Notes under the pieces: generated by a model
The model's database searches: none
What the model was told of the DNA's origin: nothing
What the model saw: the letters and a program-made list of their open reading frames with translations, nothing else
In this document: positions 46,350 through 58,076 of the stretch, in pieces
Layout: every line of letters starts with the position of its first letter
Position numbering within the stretch: the first letter of the stretch is position 1
Program-made: the position numbers and the translations under genes
Origin: Eurosta solidaginis
Taxonomy: Eukaryota; Arthropoda; Insecta; Diptera; Tephritidae
Reading direction: 5' to 3'
Length of the DNA stretch: 64,000 nucleotides
Assembly (NCBI RefSeq): GCF_040869045.1
Contig: NC_090319.1
Span: 362,035,739 to 362,099,738 of the forward strand

Positions 46350-47239
46350 ATATTAAATAAAGTCATACTACTGGTGCGGAGTCTAATTTTTTGATGGTAT
46401 GTGCCTTTCTGTGTGTTTATGTTTTAAACCTCTTTATGTCCGCATTTGCATCCTGTTTGCCAAGTACGCGTAAAACAACACATAAACATCAGCTGTGTAA
46501 CCTTACACAACTTTTATATTTACAACTGAATTTGTAGCTACCACGGTATTGTTGTTGCATGTAACTGCAAACGTGAACGCATTCACTTACATAAATACCC
46601 CCAAAAAATTTCTAAACCTGAAATCTGAAATCAATATTGGTAGAAATGAAAATTACTTGTATTACATCTTTCTCGTTACTTATTCATTTTATGAAGATAA
46701 GACAAATTCGAGCATTTAATTATATAAAATTTTAAATAATATTAATTCATGTTCTCTATCTGGCGGAGGTTGCGGCCTACCTTTGAAGCGTCTGGCGGCG
46801 ATGCACACTGGTCGGTCTTATATGGAGTTGGTGGCCAAAAATACTTCAAAGCGAAACTCTGGTCACGGCTTTACAAATATGTGAGAATTATTTTTTCATA
46901 AAATTGATGCGGGCGATACCGACCCATAACCACCCACTTTCACCGCATGCATACAAAAAGTAAGTAGATGTGGGGGAAAAGTGGTTAGATGTGTCTATCG
47001 CAAATACAATGTTTAATAAGATTAAATAAAGAAATTAAAATTACAAAAAGATCTTCAATACATAACAATAACAAAACAACAAACACACACAAGAGTTTAC
47101 ATTTGCATATCGTCCACTGGATAAAATAATGTCGTATGTTACATGTCAGCACATATAACATACGACAATAATTTATCAGGGCGACGCTATCAGAAAACTG
47201 TTGCAAAACGTAGTTAGTGGCAGAAAGTGGCAGCTGATA
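46350..47239. other. no recognised feature
   Basis: AT-rich, with no motif. Confidence 0.4.
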
Positions 47240-47625
47240 TTAGCACTTTAGAATCTTAAAACTTTGACTAATAACAGATAAAAGTCCCATCGCAAGGAAC
47301 GTTTCACCAAAGGAGGTCTTGTCTTTATCCCCCTGCCTACTCCCAAATGGTGGTGTCGTATGAAAAACTTTCTTTGCCGTAGTGTCTTCGTCCATGCGCC
47401 TAACACAACTCAGCAGGTGAAGCCTTTGGGCTTTTACTCGCTGCACTTTAGATATCCACGTAAAGCTCATAGAGCTCATCATTAAACCTCCTTCGATACT
47501 CTTCGTGGCATCACGCACAGGACCATACAATTTCCGTAGACGTAGACATTCGAAGAAAAAATTCACCTTTTCTGGACACCGTCCATGATTCAGAGCCATA
47601 TATAAGAACAGATGAGACAAACGAC
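47240..47625 (-). pseudogene. RTE-like LINE C-terminal fragment
   Basis: The minus frame reads LRLRKLYGPVRD (about 47550-47510), a degenerate ELYELY-type region, then RVKAQRLHLLSCVRRMDEDT (about 47445-47385) and KKVFHTTPFGSR-like residues. This is the segment after the RT domain of RTE-like LINE proteins, also seen at 8505-8832. It is short, with no RT core next to it. Confidence 0.75.
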
Positions 47626-48524
47626 TTGTAATGCGTGTTTTTACTCACTGCGAGGGACATATATGTACTTAATTATAAAGTGCATTTATGATCGTAGCAA
47701 GCGTGCTGCCTTCGTACTACTTATTTCTTATACAATCAATAGCGCCAGTTTTTTTTGCTGGGTATTCAAAAAATACGTAAGATTAACTTGTCTAGATGCA
47801 AAGTTTTTCGGCAACAACCGTAGATATTCACGTACTTACATACGAGTTTATTATATTTACATAAATACTTCTTATGCATTTTATGCTCAAATGCACCTTC
47901 GCATTACACAAGTACAGTTACCTGCATAGCTGTATATGTATCTTATTTCCACATAGCGTTTGATTTTTTATTCACCCCAGTTTTACTATCTTACAACATA
48001 CTTAACCTTCTACGAAGACTTCTTAGTCATCCTTCAATTTTTTCTTTTATTTTTTGCTTTTCAATTTGGCGATTTGCATATTCAGACATTTCAATACCTT
48101 ATATTATTAAGCACAAAAATATGTACGTAAATATTGTTTGTTTGTTTTTGTTGCCTTTTATGTTGCATTTTTACGCACTCATGTTTGTTTGTATAAAGTT
48201 GGAAACGGGTTTGTTGCATGTTTTAACGACACTCGTTCGGTTCTCCGAAAGTGTGTATGTATGAAATTTATATGTATTTATTGCATTCAATTCTAAGTAA
48301 ATTTTGTCGGAGTCCGTTCTGGAAGAATTTACTTTGAAAAATCCTTATAAATAGAGCTGCTATTATATCTTTGAAAAAATATTTGTCAAACACATACATT
48401 TTAGTAGTAGCCGCTCTTGTTTCAAATACTAAAAATAAGTGCAAAACTAGTTAATCAATAAGTTCACTGTGTGACTTAATGACTTAAGCTTTTAAAATTT
48501 CTTTTCATTCGGTCATTAATTTGC
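47626..48524. other. no recognised feature
   Basis: The 105-codon plus frame at 47612-47929 has no motif. Confidence 0.4.
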
Positions 48525-48660
48525 TTGTAATTCTCAACTGGTTTGTGAAATATTCTTAAGACAAAGCTTAAGCCCCATATCAAATACCTTAATCTATACC
48601 TACAACTACTGATTAGCTATAATTATACTCAGCGTGCTTTGCATACAGAGTATACGGTTT
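48525..48660. repeat. two short repeat fragments
   Basis: 48525-48572 matches 45237-45285 in inverted orientation (TGTAATTCTCAACTGGTT and GTGAAATATTCT). 48624-48655, TATACTCAG...GAGTATA, resembles the hairpin head of the elements at 22593 and 29646. Confidence 0.55.
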
Positions 48661-49010
48661 ACGACTCAACTTAGTTGGATTGTAATTAAAGCAACTCAAC
48701 TTTAAGACAAGTCAACTCCTGTTTGGTATTACGAATTTCAACTTATTTCAGTTGAAATTGAATTTATGTTGCCAACCTAAAAAAGTGATGATTTGACAGA
48801 TAAATGAGGAGCTGATCAATTTGTGGCGGAAATTTAAGCATTTGCAAAAGTGATTTTTTATTAATAGCAAAATGGATATCAATTAAATAATATTAAATTT
48901 ATTTTATAATGACGAAAATTTTGGTGACAAAATTGACATGTCGCGAAAACGGAAAAAATTCGCATGATCACTCCAATTCTTTGGAACTACCAAGCACCAA
49001 GTCAGAAAAC

Positions 49011-49376
49011 ATTTAAGTGACAAATGATGAGCTTCTAGTGAAGTTATTTTGCAGATTTCTAAGTTTTTTTCGGTTAAGTAAGGAAGAATATTGCTCGAGG
49101 GACCGCTGTACCCCTATTTCAAAACTACACTCCTTGCAGACGGCAGCTATAAACAATGCTGTGCAATTGATTTTAGTGTTGGACTGGACAACATCTACAG
49201 TTAATAAAAAGGTTTTAGATATTGAAGAGCATATTTGTGCGAAGTGGATTAAAAGCCAAATGACTCCAGAGCAAAGCGCTAAAAAACCGCATTTTACTCT
49301 AAAACAAGATTCCCAGGAGTAGTGGGTAGTATCGATGGGACTCACGTTCGCATAATTTTACCTATTTTGGCTGCAT
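49011..49376 (+). pseudogene. PIF/Harbinger-type transposase fragment
   Basis: A 101-codon frame (49017-49322) contains FFRLSKEEY (about 49065-49090) and EEHICAKWIKSQMTPEQSAK (about 49222-49280). A one-base frame change then gives TRFPGVVGSIDGTHVRI (about 49305-49355). The GxIDGTH block carries the first catalytic aspartate of this DDE family. Similarity stops near 49376, so the later D and E are gone. The companion Myb-like protein and TIRs were not found. Confidence 0.78.
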
Positions 49377-49614
49377 CTGAACTGCGTCCTGTCTCGTCCA
49401 ACTTCGGGATGTCGCTTCAGAAGGTCAAAAAGTTGTTCAATGTAACACTTGGTTGAAAACTTGTTGTTTTTTTATAAATTTGTACTAAATTGCTGATTAT
49501 AAAGTTTGTTTAAATTAATTTAAAAAGGTTTAATTACTCGCCTTCCATTTTTTTTTTAAATTTTTTTCCGGCAGCGTTTTCAAAAAATATCAAAGTTGGT
49601 ATCAAACGACCGTT

Positions 49615-49985
49615 TCGACATCTGACATCCTAACTCAGCGGGTTAGGGGTTAGAATATACCCGCGGTAGGTATGTCTGTCTTAAGAGGCGTCTAAAATAC
49701 CGGATTCAAGGGGTTGTGTAGCGCAACTTTTTCAGGTTGCCAGCGCAATATATAGCTTCTCCAAACCAAATTGTCAACCTCAACTTCGAGTGGCGAATCC
49801 CGTTTCACTAACGGACGACGCTCTGGTGACCTTAAGCTCCTAATGGAACTTGAGGGTGGGGAGGGAGTGATGGCTTAAGTATTTAATGTGGCCATATACA
49901 TCGTTCCCGAGATAGTCTGGCTATCACTTTAATGGAGCTGTGTTACCGGATCGTATCGGACTTGCATTCGGCAAATGACCATCAC
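49615..49985 (+). repeat. TTAGAATATACCCGCGG repeat family, main copy
   Basis: Contains GCGGGTTAGGGGTTAG, TATACCCGCGGTAGGTATG, AAGAGGCGTCTAAAATACC, CAATTGTCAACCTCA and GTTCCCGAGATAGTC. The first 250 bp recur at 52175-52424, and a scrap is at 40487-40545. Non-coding; GC-richer than its surroundings. Class unknown. It is followed directly by an RTE-like scrap on the other strand. Confidence 0.75.
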
Positions 49986-50019
49986 ATCGATAACACTCCC
50001 CAAAGCCTTCGGGAAGTAA

Positions 50020-50125
50020 CCCTCGCCTCCGTACTTGAATAGCTCCGCAGGCAGTCCATCAGCCCACGGCCTTGTTGTTTTTCAATCTGGTTATTGTTAT
50101 TCTAACTTCGTCATAATACCAAACA
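50020..50125 (-). pseudogene. RTE-like reverse transcriptase scrap
   Basis: The minus strand reads TRLKNNKA, then, after a frame change, WADGLPAELFKYGGEG (about 50115-50030). This is the RT block with the conserved DGLPAEL wording of RTE-like LINEs. Confidence 0.6.
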
Positions 50126-52091
50126 TCAGAGTGCCGATATATTGCTGTTTATACGTTTTTGTTTTTGTATTCAATAATCGAATGTACCTAAATTAAAATT
50201 TTTTCTTGCCACACTAATAGGATGTCTTGCTTTGATTTCGAATTCAAAACATATTGCGAGAATTTTATATTAGCACTATAGGAGTATCACATGTATGATT
50301 ATAAATTTTCAATCATTTTTGAAGTCGGTGCAAAGATTTGAGCGGCCATAGTAGGCGTGGCCACGCGCTTTTTTCAAGATAGTCAAATACAGTTTTTAAG
50401 TCAACCTTACTAAGTTGATCATATTAACTTTTATCAGTGTAGCCTTATAAATGACGGAAATACCTTTGTAAAGTATTGAATTATCAATGAATTATATTTC
50501 ATTTTTAAAAAATATTTATTTTTTACAGAATGATTAATTGAGGTCAGGTGAAGTATTGTGTTGAATTTCATTACAATACATATCTTTAAATTGCAGTTAT
50601 TGCAAAAAACCTGTGACCATGGACAAATAGGCTGTCGAAGAGACCGATGAACGGATAAGCAATGCTCACATAAACTTTTTTTACGGTTGAGACTTCCGAT
50701 TTTTCATGTTGGCTTGAATAGGATATAAACCAAATCGCTAGGCGCTAGCAACGATTAAGTCGATAGTAACAAACAAAAAAAAATCGAGGTTTTTTTCGAG
50801 AACTTTCCCCCTCAAATGCCTCTCTGGATCCGCTCATGGTGGTGAATATATGCTACGAGACGGTGAAAAAAACAATTTATATATATTAGCTTAAGCTATC
50901 TCATATTATATTGTTATCTAGAGAGCTATACTTCTAGTCGCCCGAGGACACTTCCTTTATTGAAACATACATAAAAATGCAAAATTTATAATTTTTTTTG
51001 GTCCAAAAACACTTTAGACAATTTTGATGTTTCTTTTTCCTCAGTTATAGCAGCCTTCACAAATTTCTGTGGAGTATTAGTCTAGGTACCTAAAACTAAG
51101 GTGAACTTCCACCCTGCCTTAATTTGTTTTTTATTCTTTTTTTTGTCTCTGACTTAGTAATTAAATTATAAAATACATTTTTTTATTTGCCGGCTTTATA
51201 CAAACAAAAACAAAATGTTTCTACAGAATGTCTTCTCTGTTTTTCTTTTACCAGCTTACCATGGAAATACTATTTTATGCTCTCATATACATTTACGTTA
51301 GTAGATATGTAAATAACTCTTACAGTTTTTTACACAACACATTTTTGATTTCTTTCGTTCCCACGCTTACATTAACTTTTTCAGTACAATTTTCATGCAT
51401 CTTTTATTGCATTGTTTTGTGTTAGTACATATATGCAGGTGTGATTGTGTGAGTGCATAGTTATTTTACTTTCAAACGTTACAAGAAAACGGTTTTTGTC
51501 AGACTTCGTTTGCTTTTTGCGTGTATTTATAGTAGTTGATATTTGTTAGTTCGTATATCGCTGTTAAAAAGTTAAGCTTTCAGTGAGCATTTCCCGATTC
51601 TCGCACTTCGTAATAGGAAAAACTTTGACACAGAGCCGTTATGTTTTGTTATAAGGAATAATTGTTTGAAGCGATGCTGAGAAAACTTGCAGTTCCGGGT
51701 CAGATAATTTTAAAGTTTTTACTGTGGCGCTTATGCGTTTTGCAACTAAATTTCTACATACGTATTAACATATTGGTAAAGCAAATGCACGTTCTCACAA
51801 TTTTTTTGAATGCTTAAGTTCAGCTTGATATCATTTGATGTATACGTTCGTTCGATATACGATCTTCGTTTTTAAAATACTTCTTCCAGACATAAACAAG
51901 TAATATATCCGAGATGATAACATTTACGGTGAATAGTTCATATTAAAGAAAATCGCGGACACACAAATTAAATATTGGGGATACATAGAGCCCAACCGTT
52001 GCCCAAGTTTTGTCCGACATTGATTAATCGGCAGGTGAGGCAATAGCAATGCGACGGCAATGCCAATTACTCAATAATTTGGTTTTTTAAA
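50126..52091. other. no supported gene
   Basis: One GGCGTGGCCACGC box at about 50354-50366 recalls the boxes in the 22593/29646 elements. The rest is AT-rich. Confidence 0.4.
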
Positions 52092-52174
52092 CCCTTCTGT
52101 AACTTCAGACTTTTTTTGCCAGAATTAAAGGATGCGGTACACCTTTTCAACTGGGAGGTGTCACACCGCCGTGA

Positions 52175-52424
52175 ACCGTTAACCCCAGCAGGTTAGGGGG
52201 CTTAGAATATGTCCGCGGTAGTTATGCTGTCGTAAGAGGCGACTAAAATACCAAATGATTCAATGGGTTGTAGCGCAACCCTCTCAAGGGGTTGCCAGCA
52301 CAACATATAGTTTCTCCAACCCAATTGTCAACTTCACCTACCCGTCGCGAATCCTGTCTCATTAACAGACGAGGCGCTGGCGACCCCGAACTCCTGATGG
52401 ATCTAGGGTGGAGAGGGCGTTATG
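52175..52424 (+). repeat. TTAGAATATACCCGCGG family copy inside piggyBac
   Basis: Matches the first 250 bp of 49615-49985 in the same orientation. Its right edge coincides with the point where the piggyBac reading stops, so it inserted into or replaced the transposase 3' part. Confidence 0.78.
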
Positions 52425-53567
52425 GTATTTATTACTCCTTACGGTGCCTACAAAAGTAATTCTTTTCTTCAATAACTCCAGTGCCAAATCCCGAGTAGTA
52501 AAAAAGTTGTCGGTTGTAATATTCCGCCCTTCATACCCGCTAACGAGATCCAACACAACGCGCTGGCTTTGGTTCCGTTCCGGTGGAGCGACAGCTGACT
52601 CCTTCCCTAAATAAATTTGGAAATTAAGGCAAAATTTTGTATGCACATCCGCAGCTACCCATGCTTTCATTCCATATTTGCTTGGTTTACTTGGTATGTA
52701 AACCAAAAAGGGTCATCCTGCCCCTAAAATGAAGTAAACGCTCATCTACTGTAATATTTTCGTATGGAACTAAAAGTTAGCTACCCACTTCGCATACAAA
52801 TCGCGAATCGGAGCAAGTTTATCGTTTATTTTTTGACCCCTTCGATTATATCTGTCATCGAACCTCAAAACACAATTAATTTCAAGAAACCTGCCAAGTG
52901 ACATTGTTGCACGGAATAATGGTTGGCCGTGCACTTCATCCCAGAGGCTTCGAATACTTTCTCCGTGTGAACGATATACTCCTGTAAAAAAATACATTTG
53001 TGGCTTTGTTTTAGCAATAAATACGGAAAATTATATTGATTTAACTACCTGCTAAAACTAAAATATGTTTCTTATATCTAGCTCCAATTTTTTTCGCCCT
53101 CTATATTGCTGAATTGTATTATAATTTGCTTTAGTTGGCACGTGAAGCATTGATCGAATGATTCCTTGAAAGTAGAAGTAGGATGTACTCCATATGCAGT
53201 AACTACCTGTCTTTCGTGGATTATATTTTCTATTCAGGCCCTGCCACTATTGTGCCCAACTGGTTCCATTGACCACTCAATATCTCTATCCTTGCAATAA
53301 TGCATAGGAACACTGCTTTCGTTTTACAACGCAGGTACTATTTCTTCATCGTTATCAGAAGATCCTTCTGATTTAAATTGTTCCACTATATAATCTTCAT
53401 TCCCATATTCACTACAATCATCAAAATCCGCATCATTGTCAATAATCTGCTCTATTTGGCTTTGAGTCAGACGATTTGGCCTCTAAACCAAATTTTCATA
53501 AATAAAAGCAACAATAATAATTAAATATTATAATAAAAATACTTACTGAAGCTTGGAATCTTTCCAT
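52425..53567 (-). pseudogene. piggyBac transposase pseudogene with two introns
   Basis: ATG at 53567-53565. Exon 1 (53567-53547) encodes MERFQAS. Intron 1 (53546-53483) runs GTAAGTATT...TTTAG. Exon 2 (53482-53049) begins RPNRLTQSQIEQI, then an acidic stretch and HYCKDRDIEWS, with TAA and TGA stops and a frameshift near its end. Intron 2 (53048-52982) runs GTAGTTAAA...TTTACAG. Exon 3 gives GVYRSHGESIRSLWDE, RFLEINCVLRFDDR and APIRDLYAKWV. It continues, after a stop, with ITVDERLLHFRG (catalytic D region) and then YGMKAWVAADVHTKFCLNF and NITTDNFFTT (second D region) to VGTVRSNK near 52425. The third aspartate and C-terminal cysteine-rich domain are absent. Confidence 0.85.
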
Positions 53568-53865
53568 TTTTATAAGAATTTAATAAATACAAGCTTCTGC
53601 AACAAAAACTTAACCACAAAAAAGGCGCGAAATATAAACTTTATATATAAAACAGCTGATGGTCGCCGAATGACCTGAAGGTGCGCGCACGTATGTTTTG
53701 ATGTTACCACCTGTTTATTAAATCAAAATTATTTTTTTATGCTTTTTCTATTGGATCTATTGGAAAGTCATGAAAGGAAATTGTGAAATGTTGTTAATAT
53801 TAGCAGATATGATAAAATTCAACAAAAAAGGTCATGAAATGACCGGAATGTAACAGAAGGGTTAA

Positions 53866-54038
53866 AAATTTGGATGGGCTCCTTTTACGAAGCAAATAAA
53901 GTGGGAAATAATTCAATCCTTCCAGCGAAAATTTTGGTAGAAAAGTATTTTGAGTAGTATATTAATATTGATAGTAATTTTTCAAACCCCAACAGGTTTT
54001 GGGGAAATCATTTATTTTTTACTTATTGTTTAAGAATT
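53866..54038. other. no recognised feature
   Basis: AT-rich spacer between piggyBac and the SINE. Confidence 0.4.
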
Positions 54039-54275
54039 CATGAGCTTAAAACCGGCTTATAATAATAGAATATTCAATTATTATGTTTTCTAAGAGAAAC
54101 TGAAAAGAAAGAAAGAAACATTTACTGGCATATTGCGATGGTACCATTTCTAAAACTGCCACGAATTCATCATCAGGCAATTTCGTAATGTTATCTAAGG
54201 TTTCGCCGAAATTCGAACCGCGAATAACACGATGAAACTGCAGTTGCATTAACCATTAGGATATCCTGCTTGTAT
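54039..54275 (-). mobile_element. SINE family 2, with tRNA-like head
   Basis: On the minus strand the head reads CCTAATGGTTAATGCAAC (A-box region) and GCGGTTCGAATTTCGG (B-box region, about 54221-54206). The body is shared with 39700-39820. The 67-codon minus frame across it is incidental. Confidence 0.65.
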
Positions 54276-55060
54276 TTGTTTCCTTGCTTAATTCAGTTCA
54301 GTTTTCAGTTTTTTACTTAATATTTTTCATTTTATTGAAAAAGTCTATCTTAGAATTTGTTTCAGAACTGCCTTATTTAAGCCCAACATAGAAAAATTGC
54401 TGACTTTCCTATAACTTTAAACTCTGGTTTTGACTTCGACAGAAGAGTTCCGGTTATGTTCGGTCTTGATAGACAGCAACTTCCGAAAGCTTTATTCCGT
54501 TAATTTGGTGTATTTCTAACTTTTTCGTTTGATACTATCCCATGCGGTTCAAATATTCCAAATATATAAACAATATTCCAAATACAAAAACTATTCCATA
54601 AATACTTAAGTGTAGACGAATATTCCGAACATACGAAATGAATAAGTTAACACACTTATGGGTACAAAATGTACTTATGGAATTTCTAGTATTTATTTGC
54701 AGCATTTTTACGTGAATCAATTTTCTGCTCGAATTTTGATAACTTAATTTTTTCTTCGCAGATTTACGGAAAGTGTATGATTTCATGTTTTCACAAAATT
54801 TCCTTTGTTCAACCATACTAGTATATCCTGATGTATTTATTACATTTACTATAAAATCAGATTTTGGGGAAAAATATAACTCACTGAACTGATTGATCAG
54901 ATATTACAACCATTCGTTTTTAAAAATTATAAACTACACTAAACTTATCGTATCAGATTGGTGAACTCTGTAAAATGTGTTCTTCGGATATGAGAGATTT
55001 AGTTCTATAATATTCTTGCTTTCTCTTCTTCTTTGAAGTACTAAGTTATCATAATGCTAT
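54276..55060. other. no recognised feature
   Basis: AT-rich; the minus frame at 54535-54816 has no motif. Confidence 0.4.
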
Positions 55061-55062
55061 TT

Positions 55063-55960
55063 TCTACTCCATATATATAAAAATCAAATTCTGTGTGTCT
55101 GTGTGTTACCTATGGAAAAGTAATTCCCACACTTCAATCATCACCAATTTTTGGCTATAGTTCCTTCGATCAAGACGAAGGGTTTTCATATTTTATTATT
55201 ATTAAAAATTCTTAAGTTTAAATTTTTTTTGGTTATCCGAACGAGCAATTTTAACTCCCAAAAATGATCAAATCAATGATCGCATTCAAAACCACGACAC
55301 TGTTACGGATGAAGATCACATTGTGAATTATCCAATTGAATTTCTAAACTCTTTAGAACCCCCTGGAATGCCTGCGCATATATTAACTTTGAAAATTGGC
55401 TCACCAATCATGCTTCTTCAGAATTTAGACCAACCAAAATTGTGCAATGGAACCAGACTTTGCGTTAAGAAATTAATGCCGAATGTAATCGAATCAACAA
55501 CATCAGCGGTAAAAGCTAAGGTGAAGGTGTGCTCATACCACGGATTCCAAAGATTCCTACAGATTTGCCATTCAATTTTAAGCTCTTAGAATTTTCTATG
55601 CGCTTTACTTTTGCAATTAAAATCAATAAAGCAAAAGGACAATCGCTTACTGTTGCAGGATTAAATTTAGAGAGTCCTTGCTTTTCACGTGGCCAGCTAT
55701 ATGTTGCTTGCTCTAGACTGGGAACGTTAAAAAATTTGTTTATCTTTGCACCGAACGAAAAAACCAAAAATAATATGTACCCACCTGCATTATAATAACA
55801 TGCAATATTAAAATGTTTTAAACGAAAATTTCACCAAATATGCGTACAAAATTCAATTCAATTTAAATAACAATAAACTAAATTATCAACAAACAAAACA
55901 GAAAACATAACGCAACATTCATTCGATCTCGGGCGTTACAACGTACGCCGGTAAAGCTAG
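55063..55960 (+). mobile_element. Helitron C, deleted, with helicase remnant
   Basis: The 5' region is TCTACTCCATATATATAAAA (approximate start). The 3' end is CTAG at 55957-55960 followed by T, preceded by the hairpin GGCGT-tacaacgt-ACGCC (about 55932-55949). It encloses the C-terminal helicase reading. At about 0.9 kb, most of the Rep/helicase coding sequence is deleted. Confidence 0.8.
55250..55795 (+). pseudogene. Helitron Rep/helicase C-terminus (PIF1-like)
   Basis: The first frame reads [39 protein letters not shown] and [14 protein letters not shown] (about 55326-55495). A frameshift near 55520-55530 moves to [28 protein letters not shown] and GQLYVACSRLG (55529-55725), ending NMYPPAL with the stop at about 55793. 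The INKAKGQ and GQLYVA.SR blocks are the last helicase motifs (V and VI) of PIF1-type enzymes in Helitron proteins. The HUH nuclease and the Walker A/B half are missing. Confidence 0.88.
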
Positions 55961-57261
55961 TAATAAATAATTATCATCACTCAACTCTAATCTAAGTACT
56001 TAGCAATAACTATAAGAACATCATTTACTTAAAGCAATATAAACATATATATACATATATATATATATCGATACATTGCATAACTCATTTAGGGAAAAAT
56101 AAATAGAACTCCGTCTATTTCTTGGTAAATTTTACAAAATATTAATGTCAACTAATTAAATATATATTAAGAAAATAATGACACATGGATTTATAAATGA
56201 TATTTACAAAACAAAGAAAATGGCTTTTTAATTGTCCACTTTGCTGTGATATGCGTCTGAAGGCCAACCTCACTTCATATGTTATTAATGTCAAACAAAA
56301 AGATTGACATTTGACAATTCCTATTATAAGTACCGCTACTCAGGTGCGCATCTTCAATTTGAGGAGGGGTTAAAAAATAAATATTTTTTGTTTTGGATTT
56401 TTCTTTCATTCGCGATAATTTGACATATAAAGCCCAAATATTTTTTGGAGAACAGTTAAGAAAAGTGAAAATACCCGAAGGCTCGTTCACGCTGCAGTTC
56501 AAATGGACTAATATCGCAAATGCATAGTAATCAAAGCAAACAAGAATAATGTCCGGCTGAGGGCCGCACTATGGGGTAAATTTTGGAAAGTTGTCTCTGA
56601 AACGGCTTAGGTTTGCGCTATAAAACAAAAAATAGGGCCAATTCTTTGATGTCATGACAAAAATGGGATATTGGTGAAAGTTTTAAAAACTAAATATTGA
56701 AAATCCCCAGGTGCCAAAATTTATGTAATTGATAGGTTTTCAGTGCATTTTATATAATAATATTTAACTCATTACAAGTTAACCAACAAATTCAAGAATA
56801 TTTGGACATTTATATTCTTTACATATTAAAGTTTAGCACCTCAAAGCAATAATAAATGTGATTTGGAACTAAACAGTTATATTTTATTTGATTTTAGAAA
56901 TAAAAACAGCTAAAAAATAGCAAACCTGCGCTTTTACAATCATTTTTCAATATTAATTATTCAAACTTTTAATTGCATTCGCCTTTTTTATAATGGAAGC
57001 TATGTCAAATTTAAAATATTAGTTGAAAATTCTTTAGACATGATAGATAATTTGTTACGATATAAAAATTCACAGACCAATATCTTAAACTTCATTCGTT
57101 TTTAGAACATCTCGTATGAGTGAACATTTTTATTACAAGCGATACGTCATTTTTACAACACAATCAAGTTCACCATATCAATCTTTAAAAGTTATGATTT
57201 TTAACAATAACAAACATTTATGTTTTTCCCACATCCCTAAATAATTGTCTGTTTGATAGGC
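55961..57261. other. no supported gene
   Basis: AT-rich, with (TA)n near 56045-56070; a minus frame at 56275-56502 lacks motifs. Confidence 0.4.
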
Positions 57262-57365
57262 CTAGCCTTACTGTGCTATCTTATATATTATTTCTAATTG
57301 CTGTTTTTATGTGCAGATCCTTTTTCGCTCTTATTTGGAATCGAAATCTATAAATAAAGTTATGG
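57262..57365 (+). repeat. dispersed repeat shared with 15155-15248
   Basis: Same order of phrases as the 15-kb copy (TATATATTATTTCTAA, then CTCTTATTTGGAATC). Confidence 0.6.
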
Positions 57366-57530
57366 TTGTAAAGCGCGAGATTTCTGCTATTAGCGAGCTT
57401 TTGGCATTATTGGTCGTGGTGATTTTGTTTAGTTAGATTTTAGTAAAATAAATTGTTAAAAATAAACAACTGTGAGCACACAAAGAAATCTATTTTTACT
57501 ATGGCACTATTGTGAATATTTGATTAGAAC

Positions 57531-58076
57531 TAGAGCTTACGATTTCTCGATCATGTTCGAGAAGAGATTTCTCGCGAGTCTCGCCTTCTCGCGAGATTCT
57601 CTAATCTTGAATTACTCGTAAGGCTCGCGAGCTTTTCTACATTCAACTTAATCGATTCATATGCTGTTTTATATATAGCTTACGATTTCTTCTGGAGCAC
57701 AAGCCGAAATGTCCGCAAAATCACAAGTTAAACAGCCCGAAATGTATAGAATATTGCCAATGCAGCGACTGAATTGAATGTCGAGAAAATCGCGAGTATT
57801 ACGAGTAATTCGGGATTCGAGAATCTCGCGAGAAGCCGTGTTCTTGATGTCTCATTGAAAAATAAAATATTGCGAATCAAATTATATGTATAATAAATAT
57901 GTTTTGAGTTAGATGTCGATGAAGCAAAAAAAAGTCACAAGTAAAAAAAAACCATGTGTGTAAATACTGTCCATACAGCGATTAAATAAGACACGAGAAT
58001 CTCGCGAGAATTGGAATTCTCGATTTCCCGGGTCTCGAAAACCTCGCTTGTGTTCGAGAAGAAATCTTAAGCTCTA
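57531..58076. mobile_element. MITE with 8-bp TSD (hAT-like), CTCGCGAG-rich
   Basis: The 546-bp element begins TAGAGCTTACGATTTCTC and ends with the complement of TAGAGCTTAAGATTTCTTCT. Flanks ATTAGAAC (57523-57530) and ATTAGAAG (58077-58084) form an 8-bp TSD with one mismatch, the size used by hAT elements. The interior holds many TCTCGCGAGA palindromes near both ends and no coding. A partial copy is at 25197-25490. Confidence 0.83.

Larger units (their letters stand above)
52092..53861 (-). mobile_element. piggyBac-type element with TTAA flanks
   Basis: The left end is CCCTTCTGTAAC (from 52092, after TTAA plus one extra A at 52087-52091). The right end on the minus strand is CCCTTCTGTTACATTCCGG, ending at 53861 next to TTAA (53862-53865). 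The 12-13 bp TIRs and TTAA target are diagnostic. At 1.77 kb it holds a decayed transposase and a foreign repeat (52175-52424). Confidence 0.88.

Noticed and set aside
48660..49640. TIRs for the PIF/Harbinger fragment
   Set aside because: I compared candidate flanks near 48700 and 49600 and found no convincing inverted pair or 3-bp TSD.
54206..54270. GGTTCGAAT-containing sequence that might be a tRNA
   Set aside because: No cloverleaf; it is attached to a repeated body also found at 39700-39820, so a SINE head.
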